Both the position numbers and the translations under genes were made by a program. From positions 277,291-341,290 of the forward strand of contig KV918800.1 in assembly GCA_002049455.2 (NCBI GenBank): a stretch of 64,000 bases of DNA, written 5' to 3'. Source of the stretch: Porphyra umbilicalis. Lineage: Eukaryota > Rhodophyta > Bangiophyceae > Bangiales > Bangiaceae. Below, piece after piece: positions 1 through 10,114 of this stretch. Each line of letters opens with the position of its first letter. The stretch's first letter is position 1. The notes beneath the pieces were generated by a model that saw only the letters and a list, made by a program, of their open reading frames with translations, searched no databases and had not been told where the DNA came from.

Positions 1-61
1 GGACCACGTGGAACGTACCGTGGAGGGGGAATGGGGTGCCGTGAGATTGGATGGCGAGGGG

Positions 62-169
62 AGTGACGGGATGGATGGAGCGCTGGATCGCGAGTGGAGT
101 GACGGTCTGGATGGAGCGCTAGATATCGAGTCGAGTGACGGGCTGGATGGTGCGTCGATTGCGAAGGAC
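62..169. repeat. 36-bp tandem repeat, three copies
   Basis: Three head-to-tail copies begin at 62, 98 and 134, each starting with AGTGACGG and containing CTGGATGG or ATGGATGG. The 36-bp period is 12 codons, so the + strand stays open and would read as a 12-residue Asp/Gly-rich repeat. Nothing else supports a protein, and the window edge cuts the upstream context. Confidence 0.8.
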
Positions 170-295
170 AGAGCTATTTACACATTTACTGTGGGCCATC
201 GGAAGCCGACGGCGCCTGCAACGGGACCGCACGCGCTGACACGCGGCCCCTGGCGCGTGCGGCAGCAGCAGGGCGCGGTGGCGGTGAAGCCAGGC

Positions 296-609
296 CACTC
301 GGGACTGATTCATAGTAGCGCCTGAAGAAAACAGGGAAAGGGTCGCGGCGGCCTGCGATTGGTCACCCCGGATGCCTGTCATCCCGTTTGGGATGAGCAA
401 GAGAGGGGCGCCCCCAGCAACCAATCAGTGCAGCTCATCCAGTTTTCCAAGACACTCGGGACTAATGCAGAATAGCACCTGAAGAAAACGGGGAGAGGGT
501 CGCGGCGGCCTGCGATTGGTCACCCCGGATGCCTATCATCCATTTTGGGATGAGCAAGAGAGGGGCGCCTCCAGAAACCAATCAGTGCAACTCAGCCAGT
601 TTTCCAGAC
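296..609. repeat. 157-bp direct tandem duplication
   Basis: Two adjacent copies, 296-452 and 453-609, start with CACTCGGGACT and run through a shared GGTCGCGGCGGCCTGCGATT block to a CCAGTTTTCC end. The copies differ by scattered substitutions. No coding potential was recognised. The second copy runs directly into the 63-bp repeat. Confidence 0.85.
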
Positions 610-618
610 AGGCACGTA

Positions 619-681
619 CACACTCGTCATCGGCATGCCGATCGGCATTGTGGATTTTTTACAGGCCATCGACGGCAAGTA
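619..681. repeat. 63-bp tandem repeat, copy left of the pogo insertion
   Basis: This is one unit of the 63-bp repeat whose other three copies lie at 4286-4474. It ends GGCAAGTA, and the final TA (680-681) abuts the pogo-type element. The core ATCGGCATGCCGAT is a perfect palindrome. Confidence 0.9.
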
Positions 682-3600
682 CAGTGCGTCTCCATTCGTA
701 TCCCACCCTCCTGAGAGACAGATGTCGTTTCCATCCTGCACTGGCAAAGTGAAATTGGTGCGATTGACCCACAATATTGACGTTGACCGAACGATCAACT
801 CCGACAATTGGCCGACAGACTCTCGCATGATCGACTGCCGCAACCCGAGCGTGCCAACCTTTTCCCCATCCGCCCCCTTCTCAGCGGCAGTACGCGACGC
901 TGCCGGCGCGCCTGATCGGCTGTCGCACATGCGCGTGGCGTTGGGTTGGGCGGTCAAGGAAGGGACGGAGCTCTCACCGGCACGCCCCCCCCCCGCAGCC
1001 CCCCCCGGCCGCGGACGCCCGCCATCACCACCAACGACCGCTCCCCCTCCCCCCCCGGCCCTAGCCTTCCTGTGCACAGTCTCTACCCTGGCATGCGGAT
1101 TTCTTCCTCGTGTCTCCTCCACACCTCCCCCCGAGCTACCCCCATGAACCGCGCGACGGTGGCCGTCGCTTTTCCCCCGTTTTTGGTGCATGGCTTGGCA
1201 CCCCCCCCCGCTGCTGTGCGCTAACCTGCCGGACGTCGTGGAGTCGCTGTCGGCCAACGGTGGATCCGTCGAGGTCTTCCTGTCGGTGGCGATTGCCGCA
1301 CCAAACGCACAAGGGGCGGTGCTGCTCTGAGGGTGGGGCATGTGAGGCGAGGCAAGCGGACAAGGGCGCACGCGGTAAGGACGTGCAGCGGTGGGCCAGG
1401 TTGGCGACCACTACGGCGCGCGACGCTGTCACGTGGGGTACCGCAAGGTGTTATCGAGGAGCCATCGGGGGTGTGTCGCGTGAGTGGGGAGGGAGGTGGG
1501 GGAGGATTGAGCGGGCGTGCTGGAGGGGGGTGTGTAGGGGGTGTGTCCATACAGGATAGTTTTTTTTTAATACTTTGTGGAGCATGGTGAGGGGGGAGAG
1601 GGGCGTCATGCCTATGATGCACGCACAACGATCCTGATTGAGACGTTTACGGGTGGGAAAGGGGGCGGGTTGCTGCCACGGTGCGTTCTTATCGGGGATG
1701 ATGTGCCTCTGCCGAAGAAGGCGGACGCGGAAGATCAGATGAAAAAAATTGAAATTCTCACCACATAAGTCGGCACAACAAAATACGAGTGCTTGCACTA
1801 CGTGTCGGCATTATCGGCCACTTCTCCGCCCGCGGCGTCCATGTGTTGCACAACGGTATCCGCCTCCCCGACCACCCCAGCAGGGCGCTCCTCAATTTCC
1901 ATCCACTCCTCTACCACGGCCCGCTGGGCCACGTCGTCTAGCCCTGCCAGGGCCTCGCTGCCAAGCGACGTGCCCTGCATGAGCTCCAACATGACGTCGA
2001 CGTCGTCGGACACCGAGCGGAACGACCGACGGTAGTCGCCGTGCAGGCGGAGCAGGTCCACAGTACGAATGGCCCCGAGCACGTCCGCCTTAGCCCAGCA
2101 GTGCGCAATGGCAGACGACGATAGCTCCTCCCACGCGTCCTTGACCATGATAGCCACGTCCATCAGGTTAGCAGCTCCGCCGGCGACCAGGCCGCCCCCC
2201 CAGCCGGCGGGGCGTCCACGCGGCCGCGCCTCGACGCGGGCCCTTTCTTGGTCTCCCAGCACCCGCATGTACTCGTCTCGTGAGGTGACAGACGACGGCG
2301 CGCTGCACGCGGCCGCGGGGGCGGGCCCTCCAGACCCTATTATGACGTCGGCGGATGCGGGCACGGCCGCGGCCGATGCGGGGCCGGCCAAATTGATAGT
2401 GTCGGCAGCCGGGGGGGCGGCCGCGGTCCATGCGGAGACGGCAGCGGCCGACACCAGGCCGGCCACAACAATGGCGTCGGCGAAGGCGGGCAGCGCCGGC
2501 GCCGACGCGCGGGCGGCCACGGCAGTTGCGGGGGTGGCCGTCACCGATGCGGGGACGGGAGCGGCACCCCCACCGCCTGCCAAGGCGCCGCCCGGGACAG
2601 CGGCCAGCGTGTCGTCCCCAGGGGCTGCTGCGGCGTTGCCCCCTGCGGGGGCAACTGCTAGAGAGGGTCCGGCGGGGAACACCTCGTCGATCGTCGCCGA
2701 CACCACGTCACCGAGGGCGGTCACAGTGCGCCTGAGGAAGCGGCGCCGGTAACCGCGCTTGACAGCCGCAATTATGCCAGCATCCATTGGCTGGTGCCTT
2801 GCCGTGGAATTGGGGGGAAGAAAGATGAATTCCACTTGGGGATGACCCACCTCAGACCCGTGGGACGACGCATTGTCCATGATCAATGCGACTCGGCGGG
2901 GGCGCCCTTCCACGGTTCCCGGCACAAACACACGGTCAAACCACTGCTGGAAGCGAGTGGCGTCCATCCACGCGTTAGGCTGGTCAAAGTAGGGGACGGG
3001 GGGAGTCCGTCCAGCTCCTCGGAAGCACAGTGGGGTCTTGGACTTTCCGATGATGGCGATCGGTAGCTTCTCCGCGCCAGTCGCGTTGGAGCAGCAGACC
3101 AGCGTAACGCGGTCCTTCGCCTTCATGGACTTGACCCCTCACGCCTCACGGCGCGCCCCGGCGGACACGTAGGACTGCGAGGGCAGACAGCGGAAAAACA
3201 GGCCCGTCTCATCCATGTTGAAGATGTCCTCCGCGTGGTACGCCTCCAGCCCCTTCCGCACTGCCTCCATGCCTCGCTCGGCCGCTTCCTTGTCCACCGC
3301 CCCTCCTTGGCCGTGCAGCCTCACGGACTTAATGCCGGTGCGTGACAAAAAGCCGCGTAAGTAGCCACGGCTGGCGCGAAAGTTGTCCAGCTTCAGAGCC
3401 CTCCCAATCTCAACCGCCTTGGCCTGCAAAAGCCCAAAAGAAATTGGTACCGTCTTGTGGTTGAACTGCTCAATGGCCGCCAGCCACGCCCGCAGGCGGT
3501 CGTCAACGCCCTCATAATGCCCCTTGCGCATGACCGTCCTCATCTCCGTCGTGTCGTCATTGGGCATCGCAAGCCACTTGCGCCGCGCCCTGTACACCTT

Positions 3601-4283
3601 TCTTGCCGCCTCCTTGGATACCCCCGGTGAAAGCGTGGCCAGCACCGACGACCACGTGCGCCCCTGCGAGCGTAAGCGGCAGATCTGCTTCTTGACCGCG
3701 ATGGTGATGGGCATGCGCTCCTTCCGCGGCTTCTTGGCGATCAACATCAAGTCGCCCGACGCCGGGGGCGCGGCCGCCGCGCCAACCTCCTCGCGGCTCT
3801 CGCTCGCGGCAAGGATGGCCTCGCCTGCAGCCGCAGCCGCCACCGCAGCCGCACGCACTGCACCGGGGGCTTGAGCAGCCACACCGGGCGCGGCCCGAAT
3901 GAAAGATGCCTGCATAGCGCGGGCTACCGCCTCGCCCTGGGAGGAGAGGGAAGCCATGGGGCAGTCCAAAAGTGCGCCAGTAACGGAGGGGGCGGGGGGA
4001 GGGGATGGGGGGGGAAGGGGGGGGCTGAGGGGGGGGGGCGAGTGGTCGGGCGACAGCAGTGGGGCCGACGACGGCGGCGATGACCGCGACGGCCGCCGGC
4101 GACGGCGGCGGTGCACCCTTTTATGGACCCAATAATGTTGTCTCCATGGCATCGCTGACGATCGACTGCGCTTCATTCGCTGTCATTCAGAACAGTCGAG
4201 CACAAAAAAATTGCAATCGTCCGATTTCCCGTCCGTATCCCACCGGGCTAGCATCCGGGCGGGATATGAATGGAGACGCACTG
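682..4283 (-). mobile_element. pogo/Tigger-type DNA transposon, complete ends
   Basis: The element is 3,602 bp. It starts CAGTGCGTCTCCATTC and ends with the inverted complement GAATGGAGACGCACTG, giving terminal inverted repeats of about 23 bp with one or two mismatches. A TA dinucleotide flanks each end (680-681 and 4284-4285), the target-site duplication of pogo and Tc1/mariner elements. Both flanks belong to one 63-bp tandem repeat array, so the insertion site can be reconstructed as GGCAAG-TA-CGCACTCG. The single gene inside is a Tigger/Jerky-like transposase on the minus strand with one in-frame stop. About 1.1 kb between 704 and 1797, on the 3' side of the transposase, is GC-rich with no recognised gene. 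Confidence 0.9.
1798..3957 (-). pseudogene. Tigger/Jerky-like DDE_1 transposase with one in-frame stop
   Basis: This would be the transposase of the surrounding pogo-type element, which cuts and reinserts it. Domains in order: an Ala-rich N-terminus; a first helix-turn-helix around ITIAVKKQICRLRSQGRTW; a CENP-B/Tc5-type helix-turn-helix around VDDRLRAWLAAIEQF; then a DDE_1 core. The catalytic residues are visible: first D in FNMDETGLFF, second in IMDNASSHG, third in QPMDAGIIAAVK, with 30 residues between the second and third. A long Ala/Pro-rich insert follows, then the family's usual tail (KDAWEELSSSAIAHCWAKA). A TGA at 3139-3141 interrupts an otherwise continuous frame, between ARREA and GVKSMKAKDRV. 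Relatives commonly have Arg at this point, so CGA to TGA is the simplest explanation. The ATG at 3957 is chosen because the more upstream in-frame sequence is Arg/Pro low complexity; an ATG at 4152 is also possible. Confidence 0.85.
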
Positions 4284-4285
4284 TA

Positions 4286-4474
4286 CGCACTCGACATCGG
4301 CATGCCGATCGGCATTGTGAATTTTTTACAGGCCATCGACGGCAAGTGCGCACTCGTCATCGGCATGCCGATCGGCATTGTGGATTTTTTACAGGCCATC
4401 GACGGCAAGTACGCACTCGTCATCGGCATGCCGATCGGCATTGTGGATTTTTTACAGGCCACCGACGGCCAGAA
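4286..4474. repeat. 63-bp tandem repeat, three copies right of the pogo insertion
   Basis: Units begin at 4286, 4349 and 4412 with CGCACTCG. The exact 63-bp period (21 codons) keeps several frames open. One strand gives repeats of IGMPIGIVDFLQAIDGKY, the other MACKKSTMPIGMPMTSAYLPS-like units split across copies. No start context or domain supports translation. Together with 619-681 these were one four-copy array before the transposon landed. Confidence 0.9.
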
Positions 4475-4960
4475 TGACTCGATGCATTCTCATCGTATTG
4501 TAATTTTTTTCTCTGCATTAACCCTTCTTTGCGCAAGCCCACCCCGTCCCTTCCAGGTGGAGTGCTCACTCGCGTGAGCCTAGGGCGGGAGTGTCGAAGA
4601 CTGCTCTCTCTCCTGGAGAGGGCGTACTGTACTGACCCCCTCAGTGCGCGGCACGTGGCGAACTGGCTGGTTTTTCCCCGTTTTGATTGGTCACACCCCG
4701 TGCGAGTAACCCTCCCTCGGGTCTCACCGGCGGGCACCAGGCACTGCGGGCAGTATGCTAGGGTGGGGCCCCTTCACAGCAAGGCGCAGCTCACTTGTCG
4801 CGGCAAAGCGCCCCTCACTTGTCCCCACGATGACGCGGTTCAGTGACGCCTCTAGGACGCCCTCAGGGGGGGTGCGTGCACCGCCGCCTGGCAGAGACCG
4901 CAGGTCGGGGGCCCCTCGCACTCCTTCTGGGGGGGGGGGGGGCTACTATTCCCCGAAAGG
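4475..4960. other. No gene recognised
   Basis: Mixed-composition sequence between the 63-bp repeat and the GC-rich 18-bp repeat. Only short unconvincing open frames are present and no domain or repeat was recognised. Confidence 0.5.
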
Positions 4961-4963
4961 CGG

Positions 4964-5150
4964 GGCGGTGGGGCGGCGCCGGCGGGCGGGGCGGCGCCGG
5001 CGGGCGGGGCGGCGCCGGCGGGCGGGGCGGCGCCGGCGGGCGGGGCGGGCGGGACGCCGTCGGCGGGCGGGACGGGCAGGACGCCGTCGGCGGGCGGGGC
5101 GCCGTCGGCGGGCAGGGTAGCGCCGGCGGGCGGGGCGCCGTCGGCGAGCT
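4964..5150. repeat. GC-rich 18-bp tandem repeat
   Basis: About ten copies of a GGCGCCGGCGGGCGGGGC-like 18-bp unit, degrading to GCCGTCGGCGGGCGGG variants on the right. The period is six codons. On the + strand one frame reads APAGGA repeats that join the open frame described at 5102-5461. Confidence 0.85.
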
Positions 5151-5461
5151 CCAACTCCTCGTCTTCTCGGAGTGGTACAACCACGTCCCAGACGCCTGTA
5201 CCGCCCGCCGGCCTGACTGGCCGCCTAGCGCGCCTCCTTTTGCCGCGGCTGCGCCATATTGGCGCCGTGGTCGCCCGCCTGCTACACGAGCGGGCGCGGG
5301 AAGAGGCGCTAGCGAAGTCGGCGGTGGCGGAGCGGGCTCGTGAGAGTGCCACATGCGAAGAGCGTGCACAGAAGCGGGCGCGGCTCGAGCTGGAGCGGGC
5401 CGCCGCGGTTTTTAGTCACATGAGGGCGTGGGAGGGGGGGCAGGGGGGTGGTGGGGTGTAG
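5102..5461 (+). CDS. Possible fragment: Ser/Thr/Pro-rich stretch plus charged helix
   Basis: This + frame continues out of the APAGGA repeats. It reads a Ser-rich linker (SSNSSSSRSGTTTSQTPVPP), then a long charged, probably coiled-coil helix rich in Arg, Glu and Ala (ARLLHERAREEALAKSAVAE and onward), and ends at a stop at 5459-5461. The change from low-complexity linker to a regular amphipathic helix looks like the C-terminus of a real protein. No ATG, domain or splice site ties it to an upstream exon, so it may be a gene relic. The function is unknown. Confidence 0.25.
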   Translation, partial: PSAGRVAPAGGAPSASSNSSSSRSGTTTSQTPVPPAGLTGRLARLLLPRLRHIGAVVARLLHERAREEALAKSAVAERARESATCEERAQKRARLELERAAAVFSHMRAWEGGQGGGGV

Positions 5462-5807
5462 GTGGGTGGGTCCGGGGGGACGCGGGCGTCCTGGGGGACG
5501 CGGGAGACGAAAGACAATCAGTCTGGATGAGACAGTGAGGTCGTCCCTACCCTACATATGTTTTATGTTTTTTAGACTCGCATCCTAAACCGCCAGTGAG
5601 AGCCCTACAAACACCCCTGACATTAGAGCTACCCTGAAAAGCACCCGCGGCATAGACGGCAATTCCGGTGCACACGCGACCATCCGACGACCAATGAGAA
5701 GCCGATATTCCGGGTGAGGCCCTTAGACAACTAAGCCTTCAAGGGCCCGTGTGCGGCGCCGATTGTGTGGTGGATTCCGCTTAGACATCTGGGGTGTTTT
5801 TCCATGC
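5462..5807. other. No gene recognised
   Basis: AT-richer intergenic sequence with no convincing open frame or repeat. Confidence 0.5.
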
Positions 5808-6018
5808 TCGTGACCGCTGTGGCAGGACAGTCCTTCTCAGCCACGTAACTCCATTCACTATTAGCATCATCGCGACCCTTCCAACACTGCACGCCCTCAG
5901 ATCCCTGAGGACACGAATGCAGACTGCCACCTCTGAAACGTAGAGCAAGTCCCTTGATCTAAGTATATGTGTGCATCACTACACTTTGAGAGCACCCTGT
6001 CCCAAAGGCCAGGGAAAT
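5808..6018. repeat. Dispersed repeat R1, uninterrupted copy
   Basis: About 210 bp closely matching 45801-45944 joined to 47298-47362. Shared landmarks are CTGTGGCAGGACAGTCCTTC, CCCTCAGATCCCTGAGGACA and ATATGTGTGCATCACTACAC. In this copy the two halves are contiguous, so it shows the pre-insertion state of the other copy. Confidence 0.85.
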
Positions 6019-8029
6019 CGGCCTCTACGACCCCGCAGAGGCCGACTTGGAACTCTTTCGCAACAGTTAGAGTGTGGCAATTTTGAGAGAACGGCTGTAG
6101 AAGCGCCAATGAAAGAAGCATGTGATAATTCATTAAAGAGGGCGCAAGAGCAGCGAACAGCCCCGGCGCGTGCCACCTCAGAAAGATGGTCAGAAGGAAT
6201 GTATACAAAAATCATATCATACAGAAGCAACGATGCAAATGATCCCCTCCAGGAGCGCCACTTTGCCTTACCAACACAGCGCATCCCGGACCTCTTGGCT
6301 CGCCACAACCCCCACCCCTTTCGCGCTGCCGCACAAGTCGGCCGCGGCCGTGCCGCCAGTCACGCCGGGCGGCGGCATCGCCACCTGCCCCATCGCCACC
6401 TGCCCCATCGCCTGGGGCCGTTGTCCCCCCCGCGACACACCCCTCCTCCCCTCGACGCAGAGGCCGCGCGGATGGCAACAGGAAAAAAAGGCGGGCGGTG
6501 AGGAAGGCGATGCAGGGGCTCCCCACCGCCTGCCGCTTGCTCGTCAGCGACAGTACATGGCACAGCGGCTCGCTCACCCGCCTGCGCGCCCGCGAGGGGG
6601 GCGCGGCCGACCCGACCATCGGGCCCCAACGGGCGACATGGGCTGATCACAACCACCACGCGCGGGAACCCCCTCCCCCCTCACCTTCTCAATTCTCCCT
6701 ACCCCGCATTCCACCACGTCACGCTCCCCCTCCCCACCGCTCTCCTCCCCCCCCACCGCCAGCGGTGCGCCACCTCCCGCCCGCGCCTGGACAGCACCGT
6801 CAACGGCGAAAGACCGTGGCGGACCTGCCGTCCGCCGCCGGCCACGGCGGCGGCCAATGCCAGTCACGGCCGTGCGTGCGCCGCCTGCTCTGGGTGCTTG
6901 CGGCGGCCGCACCGGCGCCAGTGGTGGCCGCCGCGTCCGTCCCTTCGCCGACTGCGGCAAGCTTCCCGCCCGCGTCCGCACCGCCGCGGTCGCGGCCGCC
7001 GCACGTGGCGCCCCGCAGCGTGGCGCCAGTCGACGACGCTGCGTCGGCGGCGGCGGTGGCGCCAGCACTGTGGGTCGCCCGCCTTCACGCGTTGGTCGTC
7101 CGTTGGCCGCCTCGCAGTGGGGGGGGCACCCTCGCGGCGGCCGCATCGGCCGGTGGCGTTGTCAGGCCGCGCCAGGCAAGTACAGCCGCGGCGGGGGCGA
7201 CGAGTGTCTTGCCATCCATGGCAGCATGATCCTGCACTCCTCTATGCACAACGCCTCGAGGTCTATTCCATGCATTTACGCGCATGAGGAATGGATTTTC
7301 CCTGCTGTTCTAGTATTTTGTGAACCATGAGAAGTAAACAGAACTGGTCCCCGTGGCATGGGTCCTCAAGGGAAAAAAAGCAGGCGCTCAAAGGATCTTG
7401 TAGCACTGAGATACACCCAGGTGTTTCTCTGTCCCTCCAGAATCGCGCCGTTTTCTTCATCTCTGCCGATTCGGAACTGGCTCTGACCGATTTCTGATGC
7501 AAGACACGTATTGATCCGATCTGGCATCCCACGGAAACGCACTTTCTCTCGACCGGCTACGAGCATCACCTGCCCCCCACCACCACCTCCCATGTCGACC
7601 AACGGTCACATATGTCGTCCAGACTTCCCCGCAGAACCAATGACACGCATTTTGTTGCCTAGCCACGTCGGGTTACCGCCTGCAGTGTGACCAGCGGGCC
7701 ATTTATTCCACAAAAAGGCGTTCAAGACAACGGTGGGATGCAAGATAAGACGGCTATCTCTCAAGCCTTTCGTCGTAGCCGCCTGAAAGTGTGTCATAAA
7801 AAAGATGATGAAGCAGGCTTCAGGATGTGTCCGAGTGGAGCGCCAATGCTTGTTCTGTTGCCGAGATCTGTGCGCGCCAATATGAGTCGCACACATGCGC
7901 CTCAAAGAGTGGAATTGACCTTTAGGCGTGGCACGTGAACAGCACTTTCATGAAACATTATCACATAATGGGAAATACAACGGAAAGCAAAAAAGAAGAC
8001 CTAACAGACTTGTAGCAGAGTGAGCGGAG
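6019..8029. other. No gene recognised; GC-rich core at about 6300-7230
   Basis: The GC-rich core contains a CATCGCCACCTGCCC short tandem repeat near 6378 and long overlapping open frames on both strands. These are the expected by-product of high GC, and none shows a recognisable domain. The flanks (6019-6300 and 7230-8029) are AT-richer and have no convincing gene. Confidence 0.45.
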
Positions 8030-8032
8030 TTA

Positions 8033-9230
8033 GAGCGTCTCCACCAATGGATCCAAGCTCCCAAACGCCTAAACGTGGCACGGTTTTGCCAAACCGGCAT
8101 TGGTGGCTGGGATGCGATCCAAAACTAGGGTGTGACGGTCCAAAAATAGACCATCCCCACATATTCTAGTCGTGTAATCGACCTCGTGTCGATGACACGC
8201 GATTGCTTTAGTTTTGGATCTTCAACGGCAGGGCCACTCCAAACGGGCTTGCTTGGAGGCGCGCCACTCCAACCAGGCCTGTTTGGATGCCCCCCCAAAC
8301 ATTTAGAGCATCTCCACGAACGGAACCAACCGTCCAACCCAATGGCCACGTGTTCGCAACGTGTGGTGCTGTCACTGGCTCTCCAAAGGCAAAGCCGAAA
8401 CTAAGCAGATCACGTCTCAAACTTGGGCTCGCCTCGACGTCTCTGGCGGTGGGCCTCTTCTGTGGCACGCCAGTATTCCCACAGACGCACTTCAGAGAAT
8501 CTCCATGACTGCCAGATCGTCTTGCAACTGTCTGCAAGCCACGGATCACGCTTTCCATTGGCTTTCGTGGTCCGACCAGGGAACCAGGGGTTGGCGAAAC
8601 AACTCGGGGCGTCTCCAAACGGGCTTGTTTGGAGTGGCGCTGCCGTTCAAGCTCCAAAAGAAGGACGATCCCGCGAGGCCACCACGAGATGCATTAAGGG
8701 ATTAGAAAATGTGAACCGGTCTATTTATGGGCCGTCACAGCCCCGTCACACCCTAGTTTTGGAGCGGATCGCAGGCACCAGTGCTCCAACCGACCAAACG
8801 GCCAAACGGTGCCACGTTTGGCTGTTTGGACGGTTGGAGCCATTGGTGGAGACGCTCGAATGCCCGGTTGGCCAAACGGTGCCACGTTTAGCCACGTTTG
8901 GATTTTTGGACGGTTGGATCCATTGCTGGACACGCCCTTAGAATTCCCCTGGTTCCAGTTTGAGCCAACCTACGCCAATGGAAGGCCTGACCCGTAGCAT
9001 GCAAACAGTGATGCGGCGATTGGCAATCCACTGAGGTGCTTTGTCCGGCATCTGTGGACTGTCGGTCCGCAAAAAAATAGGCCAACCCAGAGTGAGCATC
9101 CAGGGGAGCCCAAGATTGAGACGTGACCTGTTTAGTCTTGGCTCGACGTTTGGAGAGCCAGTGACAGGGCCACAAGTTGGGCACTCATGACGTTTGGCTT
9201 TGGCTTTTGGCTGCATTGGTGGAGACGCTC
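8033..9230. mobile_element. PIF/Harbinger-like non-autonomous element, outer
   Basis: The left end GAGCGTCTCCACCAATG (8033) is the inverted complement of the right end CATTGGTGGAGACGCTC (9214-9230). The flanks are TTA (8030-8032) and CTA (9231-9233), a one-mismatch version of the 3-bp TWA duplication of PIF/Harbinger elements. No transposase is present. A further inverted copy of the left end lies at 8841-8857, so the structure is a nest of related elements and the outer boundary is less certain than the inner one. The whole region is rich in CCAAACGG/GTTTGG motifs. Confidence 0.6.
8306..8937. mobile_element. PIF/Harbinger-like MITE, inner, TTA duplication
   Basis: This 632-bp element starts GAGCATCTCCACGAACGG and its right end reads GGGCGTGTCCAGCAATGG on the opposite strand. 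The similarity extends into an ATCCAACCGTCCAA-like block, giving imperfect inverted repeats of about 32 bp. A perfect TTA flanks each side (8303-8305 and 8938-8940). It is non-coding and nested in the element 8033-9230. End sequence plus TTA duplication is the PIF/Harbinger signature; the autonomous partner is not in the window. Confidence 0.75.
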
Positions 9231-9597
9231 CTAATCAGCACTTGACACAATCATCCAAAAAAGCGCTCAATCTTTGAAAGTCATCATACGGGTGAGAGCA
9301 CGCACATGCAGTTTTGGCCATTGTGACCAGTACAGCCGATGAATCGGCTGAATTGTAAGATCAGACGAATGTTTTCGGCATAAGCTCGGTCTGCCGCGAA
9401 GAATCGCTGTTTCCACATTGCGCGGTCGCGTGCCGGACCACCTCCTCCACATGGCCATCAAGAATGACGAGGAGGATGAGGACTCCGCCGCGGGCACCGA
9501 CTCTGTGTCGCAATCTGCCCAGTTGGAACGTCCTCTCCGAGAGGGATACATGTTGCGAGCAACCATGAGATGTGCGAAAATCACTTTTGCAGCCGCT
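9231..9597. other. No gene recognised
   Basis: Mixed-composition sequence with open frames on both strands lacking any domain. Nothing else identified. Confidence 0.45.
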
Positions 9598-9758
9598 ATT
9601 GCTGTCTTCCCAATTTTGGCCGATCCCGTCGATGTCAACAGTGTGAAACAGCGTCTCAGCCATCCACTCAGCTGGATAAAGTTGATTGACCAATGGGCAG
9701 TTGACCCAGACCCCTTCTTGACTTCGACCACATCGGCCAAAATTGGGAAGACAGCAAT
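9598..9758. repeat. Perfect 27-bp inverted repeat with 107-bp spacer
   Basis: Positions 9598-9624 begin ATTGCTGTCTTCCCAATTTT. They are the exact inverted complement of 9732-9758, which end AAAATTGGGAAGACAGCAAT. Flanks show no clear target duplication. It could be a small foldback element or a transcribed hairpin. Confidence 0.85.
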
Positions 9759-9940
9759 AAAATTGCCCGTCGATCTACTGGATCATCAAAGTGTGTCCGA
9801 CATAAGACTCTTCTGATTCCACAAAATTGTTCGCACAGCCGCTGAAACCTCCCCTTGTCCTCCTATAAAGTAAGCCGTTGCCCTTCTAAAATAGCCACTT
9901 CAATGAACGGGGTGCCACAATGATCGCGACCCCCGCCACC

Positions 9941-10114
9941 GCGCAGTGGTGACTAACCGGGGGTGGGACTTAAATGCCATCATGGGCCATGTGGACCCAC
10001 ATTCGGTCACGCGGCCTGTGCGGGGTACAGTACAGGCCGATTTCGTGACCGATTGTGGGTCCACATGGCCCAAAATGGCACTTGTGTCCCACCCCCGGTT
10101 AGTCACCACTGCGC
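9941..10114. repeat. 174-bp near-complete palindrome (foldback element)
   Basis: The left arm opens GCGCAGTGGTGACTAACCGG and the right arm closes CCGGTTAGTCACCACTGCGC. Arms of about 85 bp meet near 10027 with a few substitutions and small indels around the centre, so both strands read nearly the same peptide frame. No gene. It is consistent with a foldback MITE or an inverted duplication. Confidence 0.85.

Noticed and set aside
619-4474. CRISPR-like array from the regular 63-bp units
   Set aside because: Units are contiguous with no variable spacers and the context is eukaryotic; it is a tandem satellite.
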